This document shows positions 49,867 to 61,700 of a stretch of DNA of 64,000 nt, one piece after another (position 1 is the stretch's first letter; each line of letters begins with the position of its first letter). A program made the translations under genes and the position numbers. The stretch covers positions 1-64,000 of the forward strand of contig JALOBT010000009.1 of assembly GCA_023228125.1 (NCBI GenBank). The letters are read 5' to 3'. A model generated the notes under the pieces. It saw only the letters and a list, made by a program, of their open reading frames with translations. It was not told where the DNA came from and ran no database searches. Source of the DNA: Candidatus Cloacimonadota bacterium. Lineage in GTDB: Bacteria; Cloacimonadota; Cloacimonadia; Cloacimonadales; Cloacimonadaceae.

Positions 49867-51144
49867 ATGAAACACAATACTACTACCTTAGTTCTTGCCG
49901 TACTAATCATGAGCTTGTTTTCAAGTTTATGGGCCCTTGAAATCACCGTTGGCTCGGGTGAAACAACCTCTACCTCTCATCTTCCGATCTACGCCTGGGA
50001 CGAGTATTCATATTCTCAACAGATTTACCCTGCAGCCTGGATTGGCAGCGCAATCGAAATTACTAAAATCAGATTCTACTGGGTGTCAGGAACGACCGAA
50101 AATAGCAACGACTGGACTATATACATGGGCAATACCTCTCAAGCAGGCTATTCTGTCCTTGTAGGCTGGATTCCTGTCACATCTATGACCCAGGTTTTCA
50201 GTGGCAACCTCAGTCTGCCCTCTGCAGAAGGATGGTGGGAGATTACCCTTGATGACGCTTTTTTGTATAACGGCACAGATAATCTGGTGATCGCTATCGA
50301 CGAAAACAGTGCCGGTAATTGTTCCACTCCCCCGGGAGCCGAATGGCGCAGCTACGGAACAGATATACCCGATGGGGGAAAGGGGCCATCTGAAGCTAAG
50401 AGCAGCATCTACTACGCTAATGATGGGCTTGAGAACAATCCAGATCCTGCCAACCCACCCTCAGTATTCGATGAGATGATAACTATCACTAATGTAATCA
50501 ATCAGATTATCCTGGTAGATTCGGATGATACTCTCCCAGTTGAATTGTCTTCTTTTACCGCGGTAGCTACCCAGCAGAATTATGTCAAGCTGGATTGGGT
50601 CACTCAGACCGAATCAAGCATGTGCGGATATTACGTTTACCGCAGCGAAAGCAATGTGCTGGAAACCGCCTTGCAGGTAAGTCTCCTGATTCCAGCTACT
50701 AATACATCAAGTGAGTGCAAATATAGCTATCTGGATACCGAGGTGAACGAAGGCACCTGGTATTATTGGCTACAAAGCATCGAATACACGGGAGAATCCA
50801 ATTACTACGGGCATATCTTCGTAAGTATCGAAAGTGGTGATGAAGATACAAGCCCAGACCTGGTGCTTGTTACTTCCATTAACAAGATTTTCCCAAACCC
50901 CTTTAATCCTGTAACTACGATCAACTATGAACTGAGAAAGGTAGAGACTGTCAATATCAGTATCTACAATGTGAAGGGAGAAAAAGTGAAAGTGCTGCTC
51001 TCGGAGGAGAAACAGCCAGGTAGCTATCATATTGTCTGGAATGGCGATGATGCCAACGGCAGAACTCTGGCTTCGGGGACATATATCATCCTGATGAACG
51101 CCGGAGATATCCGCTCCAGCAAAAGAGCCATGCTGATGAAATAG
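49867..51144 (+). CDS. secreted protein with sorting domain
   Basis: 425 aa, AAGGAG before ATG. Signal peptide (TTLVLAVLIMSLFSSLWA). Residues ~20-215 form the beta-rich module shared with the gene at 1-1356 (YSQQIYPAAWIGSAIEITKI, WTIYMGNTSQAGYSV, FLYNGTDNLVIAIDENSAGN). A fibronectin-III-like domain follows (~225-320, VKLDWVTQTESSMCGYYVYR), then the sorting tail (KIFPNPFNPVTTINYELRK ... SGTYIILM ... KRAMLMK). Lies 240 nt after the sigma-54-controlled gene and may be read through from it; no own promoter recognised. Confidence 0.8.
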   Translation: MKHNTTTLVLAVLIMSLFSSLWALEITVGSGETTSTSHLPIYAWDEYSYSQQIYPAAWIGSAIEITKIRFYWVSGTTENSNDWTIYMGNTSQAGYSVLVGWIPVTSMTQVFSGNLSLPSAEGWWEITLDDAFLYNGTDNLVIAIDENSAGNCSTPPGAEWRSYGTDIPDGGKGPSEAKSSIYYANDGLENNPDPANPPSVFDEMITITNVINQIILVDSDDTLPVELSSFTAVATQQNYVKLDWVTQTESSMCGYYVYRSESNVLETALQVSLLIPATNTSSECKYSYLDTEVNEGTWYYWLQSIEYTGESNYYGHIFVSIESGDEDTSPDLVLVTSINKIFPNPFNPVTTINYELRKVETVNISIYNVKGEKVKVLLSEEKQPGSYHIVWNGDDANGRTLASGTYIILMNAGDIRSSKRAMLMK

Positions 51145-51160
51145 GCTCTTCATAATAAGC

Positions 51161-51187
51161 AAAACCCCGGTCAAAGCCGGGGTTTTG
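51161..51187 (+). terminator. intrinsic terminator
   Basis: AAAACCCCGG/CCGGGGTTTT perfect 10-bp stem with loop TCAAAG. Nearly the same sequence ends the minus-strand giants at 55641 and 62786. Confidence 0.9.
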
Positions 51188-51266
51188 TATTTTATTGGGG
51201 CAGATATTGAAGCTCAGAGCTAATGCCTTGCCTTTCGATCAGGAGAAATTATGCTCTTTATCTGTT

Positions 51267-51516
51267 CCCAAGCTCAATTTGCCGAAAAGCCGCGGCAAAA
51301 AGGAGAACAGGCTTGAAAAAGGGAGCACCTTTCGTGCTCTGCAGACGAGAGGTCTGCAATCCAGTAGCCATCGTCTCTTCTTCGGTGTTCTCGGTGGTAA
51401 AAAGAATCCGTGTCAATTTGTCTAATCCGCACAATCCGTGTGACTATTCTTTTGTTTACTGCACGCACCAGCTAAAGCTGATTGAGCGGCCGGCTAAAGC
51501 CAGCGTTACGGACTGC
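51267..51516. repeat. composite hairpin repeat, copy B
   Basis: ~250 bp with the series AAGCCGCGGC, GAGCAC/GTGCTC, GCAGAC/GTCTGC, ATCCGTGTG-type units, CAGCTAAAGCTG and GGCTAAAGCC, ending CAGCGTTACG. Very close to copy C. Confidence 0.8.
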
Positions 51517-51538
51517 GGCGGATAGTCTGCCATCTGCT

Positions 51539-54500
51539 TTATTCCATTAACATCATTTTGCGGGTGCTGCTGTAAGCTCCGGCGGTAAAACGATAGAGGT
51601 AGATGCCGCTGGAGAGCGGATTCCCCTTGTCGTCACGGCCGTTGAAGACTAACTGGTAGCGTCCTGCAACCTGATCACAATTCACCAGACTACGCAGCAA
51701 TTGGCCTTTCACGTTATAGACGGCAAGGCTTACGTTCGCACTATCTTTGAGCTCGTAGCTGATGGTGGTTTCAGGGTTAAAGGGATTGGGATAGTTGCCC
51801 TTTAGAGCAGTAACTGCAATGGGCACAATCTCATCCTCATTGGCGGTAGGATTCATCACGAAGTTTACTGTGGTATTTTGATTTGGGGTCACGGTGATGT
51901 CTGCTTGGGTGAGAGTATCGTAGTATGCAGCGCTAGCGGTGATTGTGTAGATTCCGGCTGGTACGCTCATGATATAGGCACCGGCGCTGTTTGTAGTGGC
52001 GCTAAATCCACCACTGGCAGTAACTGTGGCACCGGCAAGGCCCTGGTAGTTTGGTTTTCTCACCAGGCCCACGATATTGCCACTCACCACGGCTTTTATC
52101 AGAGAATTTGAGAGGGCGGGAGCAGAGATCACATCGGCGGTGTACACGGCTTTTATAGCCCATTTGTAATTACCGTTCGGGATGGTGGTCCAGCCTTGAT
52201 CCTCAAAGTTCAGAGTAGTGATTACTTCATCGCTTAGGCTCGTCCAGGAGCTTTCGTTGTTTTCCTGTCCCACGGTAAGGCGCCAGGCTTTGTAGCCTAT
52301 CAGAGTGCGGTTTGTGCCTCTTAAAGGAGTGATAGGGCTGCTGTTTATGCTCTGGGAAGCTGTGGGTTCTGCGCCTGCAAGACGCACGTTTCTTGCGAAG
52401 TTACCAATGTAGAGATTATCAATGAACCATTCATTCCACAGGCCATCATTTGTATCTGGGTCTTGGGCCTGGAAGGCCATTTTGACTTGCATTCCGGCAT
52501 AGGCTGCCAGATCGATCGTAATGGGAAGCTCGTAATGGTTTTGCCCATCTGCGCCGGAAGAGGCATCCCAGAGCACAGTCCAGGTGCTGCCACCATCGCT
52601 GGAGATTTTCACATAATAATGCCCACCTTCGGGAGTACCGAGCTTGGCATAGGTATCAAAACTAAGATAGGCATCTGGCGGGCAATTGAAGGAGGGAGTG
52701 AACAGCCACTCATCCTGATGGGTGTAATCCCACCACAGACCGGCCTGCTTGCTTCCCTGGGTAGGTGCCACATTGCCGCTGCCGGAGATATTGATGGTGC
52801 CAAAATTGCACCAGGTGGGAAATACACCTATGGGATTGATAGCACCGGCATTGGTGATAATCTGAGACCAGGCTGTGGGTGGGAAAGTGGTGCCTTCAAA
52901 GCTTTCGGTGATCTCAATGGAGTTTGGATCCGGAGCATGCCAAGCAAGATTCACAGCGTTGAAGGCTACGTTCACTTCTGCCTCCACGGAGTTCGGAGCG
53001 TAGGCAATCTCGCTGAGGGCGATATTACCCATATCATGGTTAGTTCCACCCACAGCAATGGTTCCGCTGGTGGAGCTATAGCCCGCAGCGGAAATGGTAT
53101 AAGTATAGCTTTGGTCTGCAAAAACGGTGGGGAGGGCAAAGCTGCCGTTGCTGGCAGAAGAGCCACTGTAGTTTTCATAACCAATCAGATTGATCATGGC
53201 TCCGGCAATCCCGCCTCCGGTATCGCTGGCCAGGATGTTGCCTGTAACAGCAACCTGAGCCATGAGGTTCATAGTCACGTTCAGCTCTTCGGTTTCACCT
53301 CCCTCCAGCGTGATATTTAAGCTTTGGCTTACATAGCTATGACGGCTGAAGTTTACGGTAAAATCGTTTGGCAATATATTGCTAATGGCAAATTGACCTT
53401 GGGCATCGGTCTCGGCAGTGTATAAACGCGCGTCCACGTTTACCAGCACACCGGCCAGGGGACTGCCACCTTCATTCTGCACAGTGCCGGTGATGTGTCC
53501 CACACCATCTGGAAGCAGGAAGAAACGGATATTGGAACGATTCGTAGAACTGGTGCCCGAGCTGGCGCTGCTGCCATTGGAAGTGTCGCTCTGGAAACGC
53601 AGGGAACTTGGATAATCTGTGGCAGAGCAATAAACCAAAGCATTGTTGGTATAGGATCCCAAAATTACATCGGTAGAGATATCAACGAGCAGATTTGAGC
53701 TGCCATCCCATAAGAAAGGCTCGTCAAAGCCATGGATATTCCAACCTTGATTGGGCAAGAATGAAGCTCTCTGCCACACAGTGGTATATGCACCACCCTG
53801 AAAAGTACTGCCAAGAGCTTGCAGGTTTGTATGCTTCAGACGAATAGTGAAATTTGGCATGGGCCTGCATTCATTCAGATCCAGAACGTTGAAAGCAAGA
53901 GCGGAGATCATTCCGGGAATGGCTCCGTCAGCATAAAAATCGTCAGCTTTGTAAAGAAATTGTTGACGGAAGGCTTTATACCAGGTTCCATAAGGAGTAG
54001 GGGGACCAGTGGAGGTGTTTGCGTCATAGTCGGTGCCGATTTCTACCACCAGCAGGTTTGCATCCATTACGTTCACAGAGTAGGGAGCTGTCTCGTTGTT
54101 GTTGGGATTTCCATCTCCGGCTGCCTCTACTTTTCCCCAGATCTGGGTCTCACCGCTCACAGTGGGAGTCCAGGGAATGGTGAATTCGATGATCTGTTGA
54201 GGAGCTATAGTAGTGCCGGCTACGGAGCTCAGCTCCACAATGCCGGTCTGCATCAGTTTTACTGTATAGTCACTCACAGTGGTAATGCCAGTATTGCGCA
54301 CAGACACCACATAAGGCTGTTCGCTTCCTACAGATGGAGTAGCAGCACCGCTTAGTGAGATCGCAGCCAGGTCCAGGTGAAGGCTGGCATACGCCACTAT
54401 ATCATAAATGTACCAGTAGTTGTAATTAAAAGTGGTCTCTCCGTGAGAACGGAACTTTAGCTGGATGGTCTGCCCGGCAAAAGGAGCCAGGGATAAAGTT

Positions 54501-54886
54501 AGGTTTTCCCCGCCTGTTACTCCCCAATCGCCCTCTGCGCTATAAGACCACAGGACATTAGAGACACCTCCTGCCACCGCGATGATTTCAAAGGTTTCCG
54601 GGGGGTTGCCATGGCCGACGTAATCATTAACGTAATGGCTCACGACCAAGTCTCCAGCACTTACTGGCACGATGATGTCTGGCGAAGTTGCGCAGAGATC
54701 GTAGTTTGTGGTTGAGGGTGACCAGCTCAATTGCAGAGCACCTCCCGTAATCGACCAGTTGGAACCTAAGGTCCAACCCTGGTTTGTGTCAAAGGGCTCT
54801 GAATAAAAAGCACTTTGTCCCCAGGCAAAGGCCGCGACAAGCATAAACATGGCTACGAGCATTGCTTTTAGTAAACATTTTCTCAT
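51539..54886 (-). CDS. large secreted surface protein, paralogue 1
   Basis: 1115 aa from ATG 54886 (AAGGAG 5 nt upstream; the frame extends 22 codons further without a site). Signal peptide 1-24 (LVAMFMLVAAFAWGQ). Then an adhesin-like domain (~25-170), a CARDB-like domain (~178-270, AAISLSGAATPSVGSEQPYV), the module seen in other secreted proteins here (~275-460), two carboxypeptidase-regulatory-like repeats (~465-640, GHITGTVQNEGGSPLAGV), a choice-of-anchor J domain (~660-830, ITESFEGTTFPPTAWSQ), another regulatory-like repeat (~942-1020) and the sorting tail (~1032-1115, NYPNPFNPETTISYEL, SSGIYLYRF, RKMMLME). Exported, probably adhesive. No enzyme motif seen. Confidence 0.88.
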   Translation of the reverse strand: MRKCLLKAMLVAMFMLVAAFAWGQSAFYSEPFDTNQGWTLGSNWSITGGALQLSWSPSTTNYDLCATSPDIIVPVSAGDLVVSHYVNDYVGHGNPPETFEIIAVAGGVSNVLWSYSAEGDWGVTGGENLTLSLAPFAGQTIQLKFRSHGETTFNYNYWYIYDIVAYASLHLDLAAISLSGAATPSVGSEQPYVVSVRNTGITTVSDYTVKLMQTGIVELSSVAGTTIAPQQIIEFTIPWTPTVSGETQIWGKVEAAGDGNPNNNETAPYSVNVMDANLLVVEIGTDYDANTSTGPPTPYGTWYKAFRQQFLYKADDFYADGAIPGMISALAFNVLDLNECRPMPNFTIRLKHTNLQALGSTFQGGAYTTVWQRASFLPNQGWNIHGFDEPFLWDGSSNLLVDISTDVILGSYTNNALVYCSATDYPSSLRFQSDTSNGSSASSGTSSTNRSNIRFFLLPDGVGHITGTVQNEGGSPLAGVLVNVDARLYTAETDAQGQFAISNILPNDFTVNFSRHSYVSQSLNITLEGGETEELNVTMNLMAQVAVTGNILASDTGGGIAGAMINLIGYENYSGSSASNGSFALPTVFADQSYTYTISAAGYSSTSGTIAVGGTNHDMGNIALSEIAYAPNSVEAEVNVAFNAVNLAWHAPDPNSIEITESFEGTTFPPTAWSQIITNAGAINPIGVFPTWCNFGTINISGSGNVAPTQGSKQAGLWWDYTHQDEWLFTPSFNCPPDAYLSFDTYAKLGTPEGGHYYVKISSDGGSTWTVLWDASSGADGQNHYELPITIDLAAYAGMQVKMAFQAQDPDTNDGLWNEWFIDNLYIGNFARNVRLAGAEPTASQSINSSPITPLRGTNRTLIGYKAWRLTVGQENNESSWTSLSDEVITTLNFEDQGWTTIPNGNYKWAIKAVYTADVISAPALSNSLIKAVVSGNIVGLVRKPNYQGLAGATVTASGGFSATTNSAGAYIMSVPAGIYTITASAAYYDTLTQADITVTPNQNTTVNFVMNPTANEDEIVPIAVTALKGNYPNPFNPETTISYELKDSANVSLAVYNVKGQLLRSLVNCDQVAGRYQLVFNGRDDKGNPLSSGIYLYRFTAGAYSSTRKMMLME

Positions 54887-55170
54887 GTTAGCTCCTTGTT
54901 TGTTAAGCTTTGGACTATCCAATAGGCTCGGCTTGATTCCTTGGAAATCCAAACTTGTTCCAAATCTATTTTTCTAAGGCAAGACCTGTATATTCCGTCT
55001 TGTCTATCTTTCTATCATCACTTTATCCATGCTACCCGCAGAGACCACACATGGCCGCCGTCATTCTAAGGGCTAAACTGAATCCTGTAGTGCTATAAAG
55101 ATAATACCACAACATACTCTCATGCATCATTCATTCCAAAGCTCTGTATTGAAGCTAAAATATTGGATTC
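54887..55170. other. upstream region of paralogue 1, homologous to that of paralogue 2
   Basis: About 100 nt next to the start codon align with the region at 62290-62420 (GATTCCTTG, AAATCTAT, GAATAyACAGsTCTTGC on the minus strand). Probably a shared promoter/leader. No clear -35/-10 pair seen. Confidence 0.45.
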
Positions 55171-55520
55171 GTTTGCGTCTCGTGTCGAACAAGACCAGAG
55201 CTCTTGAGAAAAAAAAGAAAGGCCTTGAGAAAAGCAGCTCCCAAGCTCAATTTGCCGAAAAGCCGCGGCGAAAAGGAGAGCAGGCTTGAAAAAGGGAGCA
55301 CGTTTCGTGCTCTGCAGGCGAGAGGTCTGCAATCCAGTAGCCCTCGTCTCTTCTTCGGTGTCCTCGGTGGTAAAAAGAATCCGTGTGATCCGTGTGATCT
55401 GTGCAAACCGTGTGATCCGTGTCAATCCGTCTAATCCGCACAATCCGTGTGACTATTCTTTTGTTTACTTCACACACCAGCTAAAGCTGATTGAGCGGCC
55501 GGCTAAAGCCAGCGTTACAG
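55171..55520. repeat. composite hairpin repeat, copy C
   Basis: The longest copy (~350 bp). It includes eight degenerate ATCCGTGTG units (55377-55455) against one in copy A and about three in copy B. Same hairpin series and same CAGCGTTAC end. Confidence 0.8.
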
Positions 55521-55574
55521 ACTGCTATGTATGACTTTAGGGGCAGATGGAGAAAGAGCTCAGACTCCAGTGCC

Positions 55575-55634
55575 ATTCTATTCTATCCTATCCTATTCTA
55601 TTCTATTCTATCTTATCTCACCCTATTCTATCCT
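55575..55634. repeat. pentanucleotide microsatellite (ATTCT/ATCCT)12
   Basis: Twelve contiguous 5-bp units (ATTCT, ATCCT, with ATCTT, ATCTC, ACCCT variants), a pure polypyrimidine-rich strand, just beyond the terminator of the 2194-aa gene. Confidence 0.9.
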
Positions 55635-55640
55635 CGAAGG

Positions 55641-55666
55641 AAAACCCCGGCCGAAGCCGGGGTTTT
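55641..55666 (-). terminator. terminator of paralogue 2
   Basis: AAAACCCCGG/CCGGGGTTTT stem with loop CCGAAG, 36 nt past the stop. A second hairpin TTGGCAGA/TCTGCCAA lies between stop and terminator. Confidence 0.9.
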
Positions 55667-55701
55667 CGTATGCTATTTTGGCAGATGGTCTGCCAAGAGA
55701 T

Positions 55702-58700
55702 TTATTCCATCAACATCATTTTACGGGTGCTGTGATAAGCTCCAGCGGTGAAGCGATAGAGATAAATGCCGCTGGAAAGCGGTTTTCCCATCTCGTCACG
55801 ACCGTTGAAGACTAAGCGATAGGCTCCCGCAGCCTGATCTGCATTCACCAGACTACGTACCAATTGGCCTTTCGTATTGTACACGGCGAGGCGTACGTTT
55901 GCAGACTCCTTGAGCTCGTAGCTGATGGTGGTTTCAGGGTTGAAAGGATTGGGGTAATTGCCACGCAGGGCTGTTGCTGTAATGGGCACAATCTCATCTT
56001 CATTAGATACTGGAACCATCACGAAGTTTACTGTGGTGTTTTGATTTGGGCTCACAGTGATGTCTTCATGGGTGAGAGTAGTGAAGTCCGTTGCGGCAGC
56101 AGTTACATTGTAGATTCCGGCCGGGACATTCATGATATAGGCTCCCGCACTGTTTGTGGTGGCAGAAAATCCACCTTCAACTGTTACTATAGCGCCAGCA
56201 ATGCCCTGGTTGTTTTCTTTTCTTACAAAGCCCACAATGTTGCCACTCAGCACTTCTTTTACCAGAGAATTTGAGAAAGCAGGAGCGGAGATCACACCGG
56301 CCGTGTATATGGCTTTTACAGCCCATTTGTAATTGTTGTTGGGGATGGTGCTCCAGTCTTCATCCTCAAAGTTTAAGGTAGTGATCATTTCATCGGTGAG
56401 AGAGCTCCAGGAGCTTTCGTTGTTTTCCTGTCCCACCGTAAGACGCCAGAGCCTGTAACCTACCAGAGTGCGGTTTATGCTTCTGGCAGGACTGTTGAGG
56501 CTGCCTTTGTGTGGGTCATTAGCCCGGCTCAAGTGGCTTTCGGCATCTTCACGCACAGCCTGGGAGCTCTTGTTGATGGTCTTGGTGTCCGCCGCGAAGC
56601 GCACGATTTCTGCGAAGTTGCCAATGTAGATATTATCTATGAACCACTCATGCCACAAACCATCATCTGAATCAGAATCCACGGCATGGAAGGCCAGCTT
56701 CAATCCCAATCCAGCATAGGCAGATAGATCTACTGTAACGGGAATCTCGTAGTGGTTTTGCCCATCTGCTCCAACAGAAGCATCCCACAAGGCAGTCCAG
56801 GTGCCGCCACCATCGCTGGAGACTTTCACGTAGTAATGTCCACCATCGGGAGTACCCAGCTTGGCATAGGTATCGAAGCTAAGATAAGCATCTGGAGGGC
56901 AATTGAAGGCAGGAGTAAGCAGCCACTCATCCTGATGATTGTAATCCCACCACACGCCAGCCTGTTTTGTGCCTTCTGGAGGTACCACGTTGCCGGTGCC
57001 GGAGATATTGATGGTGCCAAATTTGCACCAGGTGGGATATACACCTATGGGATTGATAGGGCCGGTATTGGTGATGATCTGAGACCAATCTGTGGGCGGG
57101 AAAGCGGTGCCCTCGAAGCCTTCGGTGATTTCGACAGCGTTCGGATCCGGAGCATTCCAAACAAGATTTACACCGTTGAAGGCTGCGTTCAGTTCTGCCT
57201 CCACAGAGTTCGGGGCATAGGCAATTTCGGTAAGGGTGATATTGCCCATATTGTGGTGAGTTCCGCCTACATCAATGGTTCCGCTGGTAGAGGTATAGCC
57301 CGCCGCTGAGATGCTGTAAGCGTAGCTGTGTTCTGCAAATACGGTGGGAATAGTGAAGCTGCCGTTACCGAGCGAGCTACCACTGTAGTTCTCATAACCA
57401 ACGAGGTTGATAATGGCTCCGGCAATTCCGCCACCGGTATCACTGGCCAGGATGGTGCCGGTAACATCTACCTGAGCCATGAGATTCATGGTCACGTTCA
57501 TTACTTCGGTTTCATCTTCTTCCAGGGTGATATCTATAGTTTGAGTGACATAGCCGTGGCGGCTGAGGGTGACCACATAATCGTTTGGCAAGACATTGGG
57601 AATGGTGAATTGCCCCTGGACATCGGTCACGGTAGTATAAGCGCGAACGTCCACGTGCACCTGTACACCGGCCAGAGGGCTGGCATCTGCACCCAGCACA
57701 GTGCCGGTGATGTGTCCCACGCCACCAGGGATCACGACAAAGGTGGTTTTGGGGAAGATTCCGGTCGTGCTGCCGCCGGAGGGATTGGCAGGATCATATT
57801 CGGTGCTGTCGCTGTACATATTGCGCGAGCGGTTGCTGCCCACGGTTTGAGTTTTGAAGAGGTCACTGGAGCTGTAATATCCGCCATCCAGAGGACGGTT
57901 TATCATCATCACCAGATTTCCACCATCCAGATGCATATAGGGCTCGGGGAAGGTGATGGTGATTATATTTTCACCAGAGGGGAAATCCACAAAGCCATCA
58001 AAGACCTGGGTCAATTGGCCTGAAGGAATCCAGTCTGCGGCCAGATCGGTCTGAGTTGTACTGCCCAACCAGATCTTGGTGGCCATGCCAGTCAAGTTTG
58101 AACTGAATTGATTGTAGAGCCTCAGCCCTGTAATCATTCCCACAAAGTTGCTCATTTCGTCTATGCTATAGATGGTTTCAAAGAGCGAACTTCTGTAGAA
58201 GAAGTCCATCGGCATGCGGTCAGTTTGCCCTCCATCGCCAATGGTGATGTCATTTACACCGGTACCGCTCAGGGCTATAGTATGAGTATCACGGGAGTTG
58301 GCGCTGCGCAGGCTGCTTTTGCCGCCTATCACATGACGGTTATCCTGATCGTCTGTGATGGTCACTATAGCCGTATCCTCACTCAGGGTGCTGGGGGTGT
58401 AAGTAACGGTAAATACGGCAGTTTCCGCAGTTTCCAGAGCGGCAGGGAAGGTAGGCAGATTGCTGAGCGCAAAGGTGCCACTGCCGGCAATGCTGATATT
58501 GGTGATGCCCAAAGAGCCACCACCGGCATTGATGATGGTGAAGCTTTTGCTGCGGCTGCCACCCAGATTCGTATCACCAAAGGCATGCGAGCCGGGGCTG
58601 ACTATACACAGCGGGTCTCCGCCAGCAGGAACCATGAAGAAGCGGATATTGGAGCGATTCGTGGAAACTGTGCCCGTGCTTCCGCTGCTGCCACTGGCAG

Positions 58701-61700
58701 AGTCAGTCTGGAAACGCAGGGAACTATTGAAATCAGTGGTAGAATAATAAGCCGAAGCATTATAGGAATAGCTTCCTGCAATCTGATCGGTAACAATTTC
58801 AACGATCACATTTGAGGTGCCATTCCAGAAGAAAGGCATGTCAAAGCCGTGAATATTCCAAGCAAGCTCTGGCATGAACGAAGGTCTTTGCCACACAGTG
58901 GTATATTCGCCAGTTTCAAAAGTGCTGCTAAGAGCCGTCTGGTCTGTTTCTTTCATACGAATGGTGTAATTCGTCATGGCCTGGCAAGTGTTTAGGTTCT
59001 CCACATTGAAAGAAACACCGGAAATCATTCCGGGGATTCCTCCGGCTGTGTAGAACTCGTCTGCTCTGAACAGGTACTGCTCACGGAAAGCCCTGTACCA
59101 GGTTCCATAGGGGGAAGGAGCACCAGATGTGGTGTTGGTGGTGGTGCCGTCGCCGATTCCAACCACCAAAAGACCTGCTTCCATCACGGTGACAGTCATG
59201 GGCCCGGTTTCGTCATTTGAAGGAATTAAGTCTTGCGGGAGCACCACTTTGCCATAGACTTCGATAGTACCTGTCTCGGCAGGGATCCAGTTCAAGGTCA
59301 CATCAAGCTCTTGATTTACAGCGATAGCAGGGCCGGATACAGAGACAAGTTCGGTGTCCCCGGACATCATTTTCACGGTGTAAGCACCTGCTGCTTGAGC
59401 TGCGGTACCGGTGTTTTTCACCCTGACAATATATCCAGAAGCGGTTCCCACAGAAGGGGTGGTGCTTCCGCTAATGGTCAATGCAGACATATCATAGGGC
59501 TGTATGCGAACGATATTTGAGAGGGCCGGACTTGACATCACATTGCCTGTGTACACTGCTTTCACGGCGTATCTATACACGCCAAAAGGCAGAGTGCCCC
59601 AGGCGTTGTCCACATATTCGGCAGGAGTAATGGCAGATGTGGTCAGCGTGGTCCAGTTAGCTTCATTACCCTGGTCATCATCCAGAAGTCGATAGACCTT
59701 GTAACCCATCAGAGAGCGGTCCGGATCTGTATCAGCAGCATGGCTATATGTGGATCTGATCCCGCTTGCAGCCAGACTGCCTTCGGTGATACCCCTGGCT
59801 GGGGCTACGATGGGGGTCAGCTTTTTGCCCCGAGCGGGAGCGCCAAAGCCAGCATAACCCCGGATGCTCCAGTTGTAAATCAGATCTGGATTGAGCTCTG
59901 TCAAAGTGGCCCATTCGCCCTGGAAAAACATCATATTGCTGAAGCCATCAACGACTTGGCCAGAACTGCAGCCGGCCGGGTGACCTCCGGTAACCAGGCA
60001 GCGATAACCAAACCACAGCTCTTCATTACCGGTGATGGCTACAGGAGTGTCCAGCATCACGGTGTTCCACTGTGCAGGTATCGCTGTAAAGGGTTGATCA
60101 ACTACCATGTTTGCAGGAGCGGCGGGGGTTCCGCCAGTCCACACCCGGATGGAGAATTGGCCGGCTTGGGCCGGCCATACTTTTACCGCCTGGAGGCTGG
60201 TGCCCACGTGATCCAACAGCGCATTGCCGGGGAAACGTATGGCTACGTCAAAATCAGCCGCAGCTCCGGTGCCAATGTTGTTTGTGCTGTCACCATTGTC
60301 ATAGTGCAACCAAGCCTCCTCTCCCGCTGCAGGTTCATTCCAGGTGACCGTAACACTGTTGCCATCAACGGCTTCGGTGGCCAGTACTCCGCTGGCAGGA
60401 TAGGCTACTTCGTTTACCATCACATCACCCATATTAACCGGTGTCGTGCCAACCACCTGCTGTCCGGGAAGTTGCGCATAACCATCGGCAGTGATAATAT
60501 AATTATAAGTATGGTTGGCATATACGTTTGGCACAGTAAATTGGCCGGAGGCATTGGTGGTGGCCTCATAAGACTGATAACCGCTGAAAGCTATGGTAGC
60601 GCCTGCAATGCCGAGGGTGGGAGCATCGCTGCCCACAATGCGGCCGGTTACGCTTACCGAGGCAGATGGGATCATTACTATATCTACTGTGGTAGCTTCA
60701 TCTTCCACAATGTTGAAGGGGATGGTCCGTTCATCATAACCGACCTTATGAGCCACAAGGGTCTGAGCTCCCTGTGGAACATGGGGGAAGCTGTACTGAC
60801 CCGTAGTGGAAGAAACGGTATGAAAGATGGTGTTATTGATACTAATCTCTACACCAGATAAAGCACTGCCAGAGGCAGTAACGGTGCCGGAAAGTGATCC
60901 CATACCCTCTATAATCATAAAGAAGCGGGTATTGGAGCGAGCGCTTAAAGTGGAGCCTGTGGTTCCGGTGCTGCCATTGGCACTATCACTCTGGAAACGC
61001 GAAGAGCTGATAAAAGGAGTGGTGGAATAATAAACCAAAGCATTGCGTTGATAGTCTCCTGCTACCACATCGGTAACTATTTCGACGATCAGATTTGAGG
61101 CGCCATTCCAAAAGAAGGGTACGTCAAAGCTGTGGACATTCCAATCCGCCTCAGGCATGAACGAATCTCTCTGCCACACAGTGGTATATTCACCTGCTTC
61201 GAAGGAACTGCTAAGGGCCGTTTGGTCTGTATGCTTCAGGCGAATTCTGTAGTTCGTCATGGCTGTGCATTGTCCCAGGCTCTGCACATTGAAGGCAAGA
61301 GCAGAAATTAGTCCCGGAGCTGCGCCCGCAGCATAAAATTCGTCAGCTCTGTATAGAAACTGTTGACGGAAAGCCCTGTACCAGGTGCCGTAAGGCGCAG
61401 GAGAACCTGTATCCCCGTTGACAGCGGTGCCGGTGCCGATTTCGGCCACCAGCAGGCCTGTCTCCATTACGCTTACAATGAGGGGAGTTGTTTCGTTGTT
61501 GTTGGGATTTTCATCGCCAGCCGCCACGACTTTACCCCAAATCTGCGTTTCGCCGAGCACGGTGGGAGTCCAGGGAATGGTGTATGCTATGATTCCCTGA
61601 GGGGCGATGGAGGTGCCATTTGCAGAGCCCAGCTCCACATTACCGGTCTGCATCAGCTTCACCGAATAGTTACTTACAGTGGAAAGGCCGGTATTGCGCA

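Noticed and set aside
55120..55443. ORFs reading R-I-T-R-I-T and T-T-E-D-T-E-E
   Set aside because: Translation of the ATCCGTGTG tandem units and flanking composite repeat; a common false gene call over such repeats.
59740..60861. 373-codon plus-strand ORF
   Set aside because: Antisense to the 2194-aa gene, with no ribosome-binding site or domain; long only because of the codon bias of the real frame.
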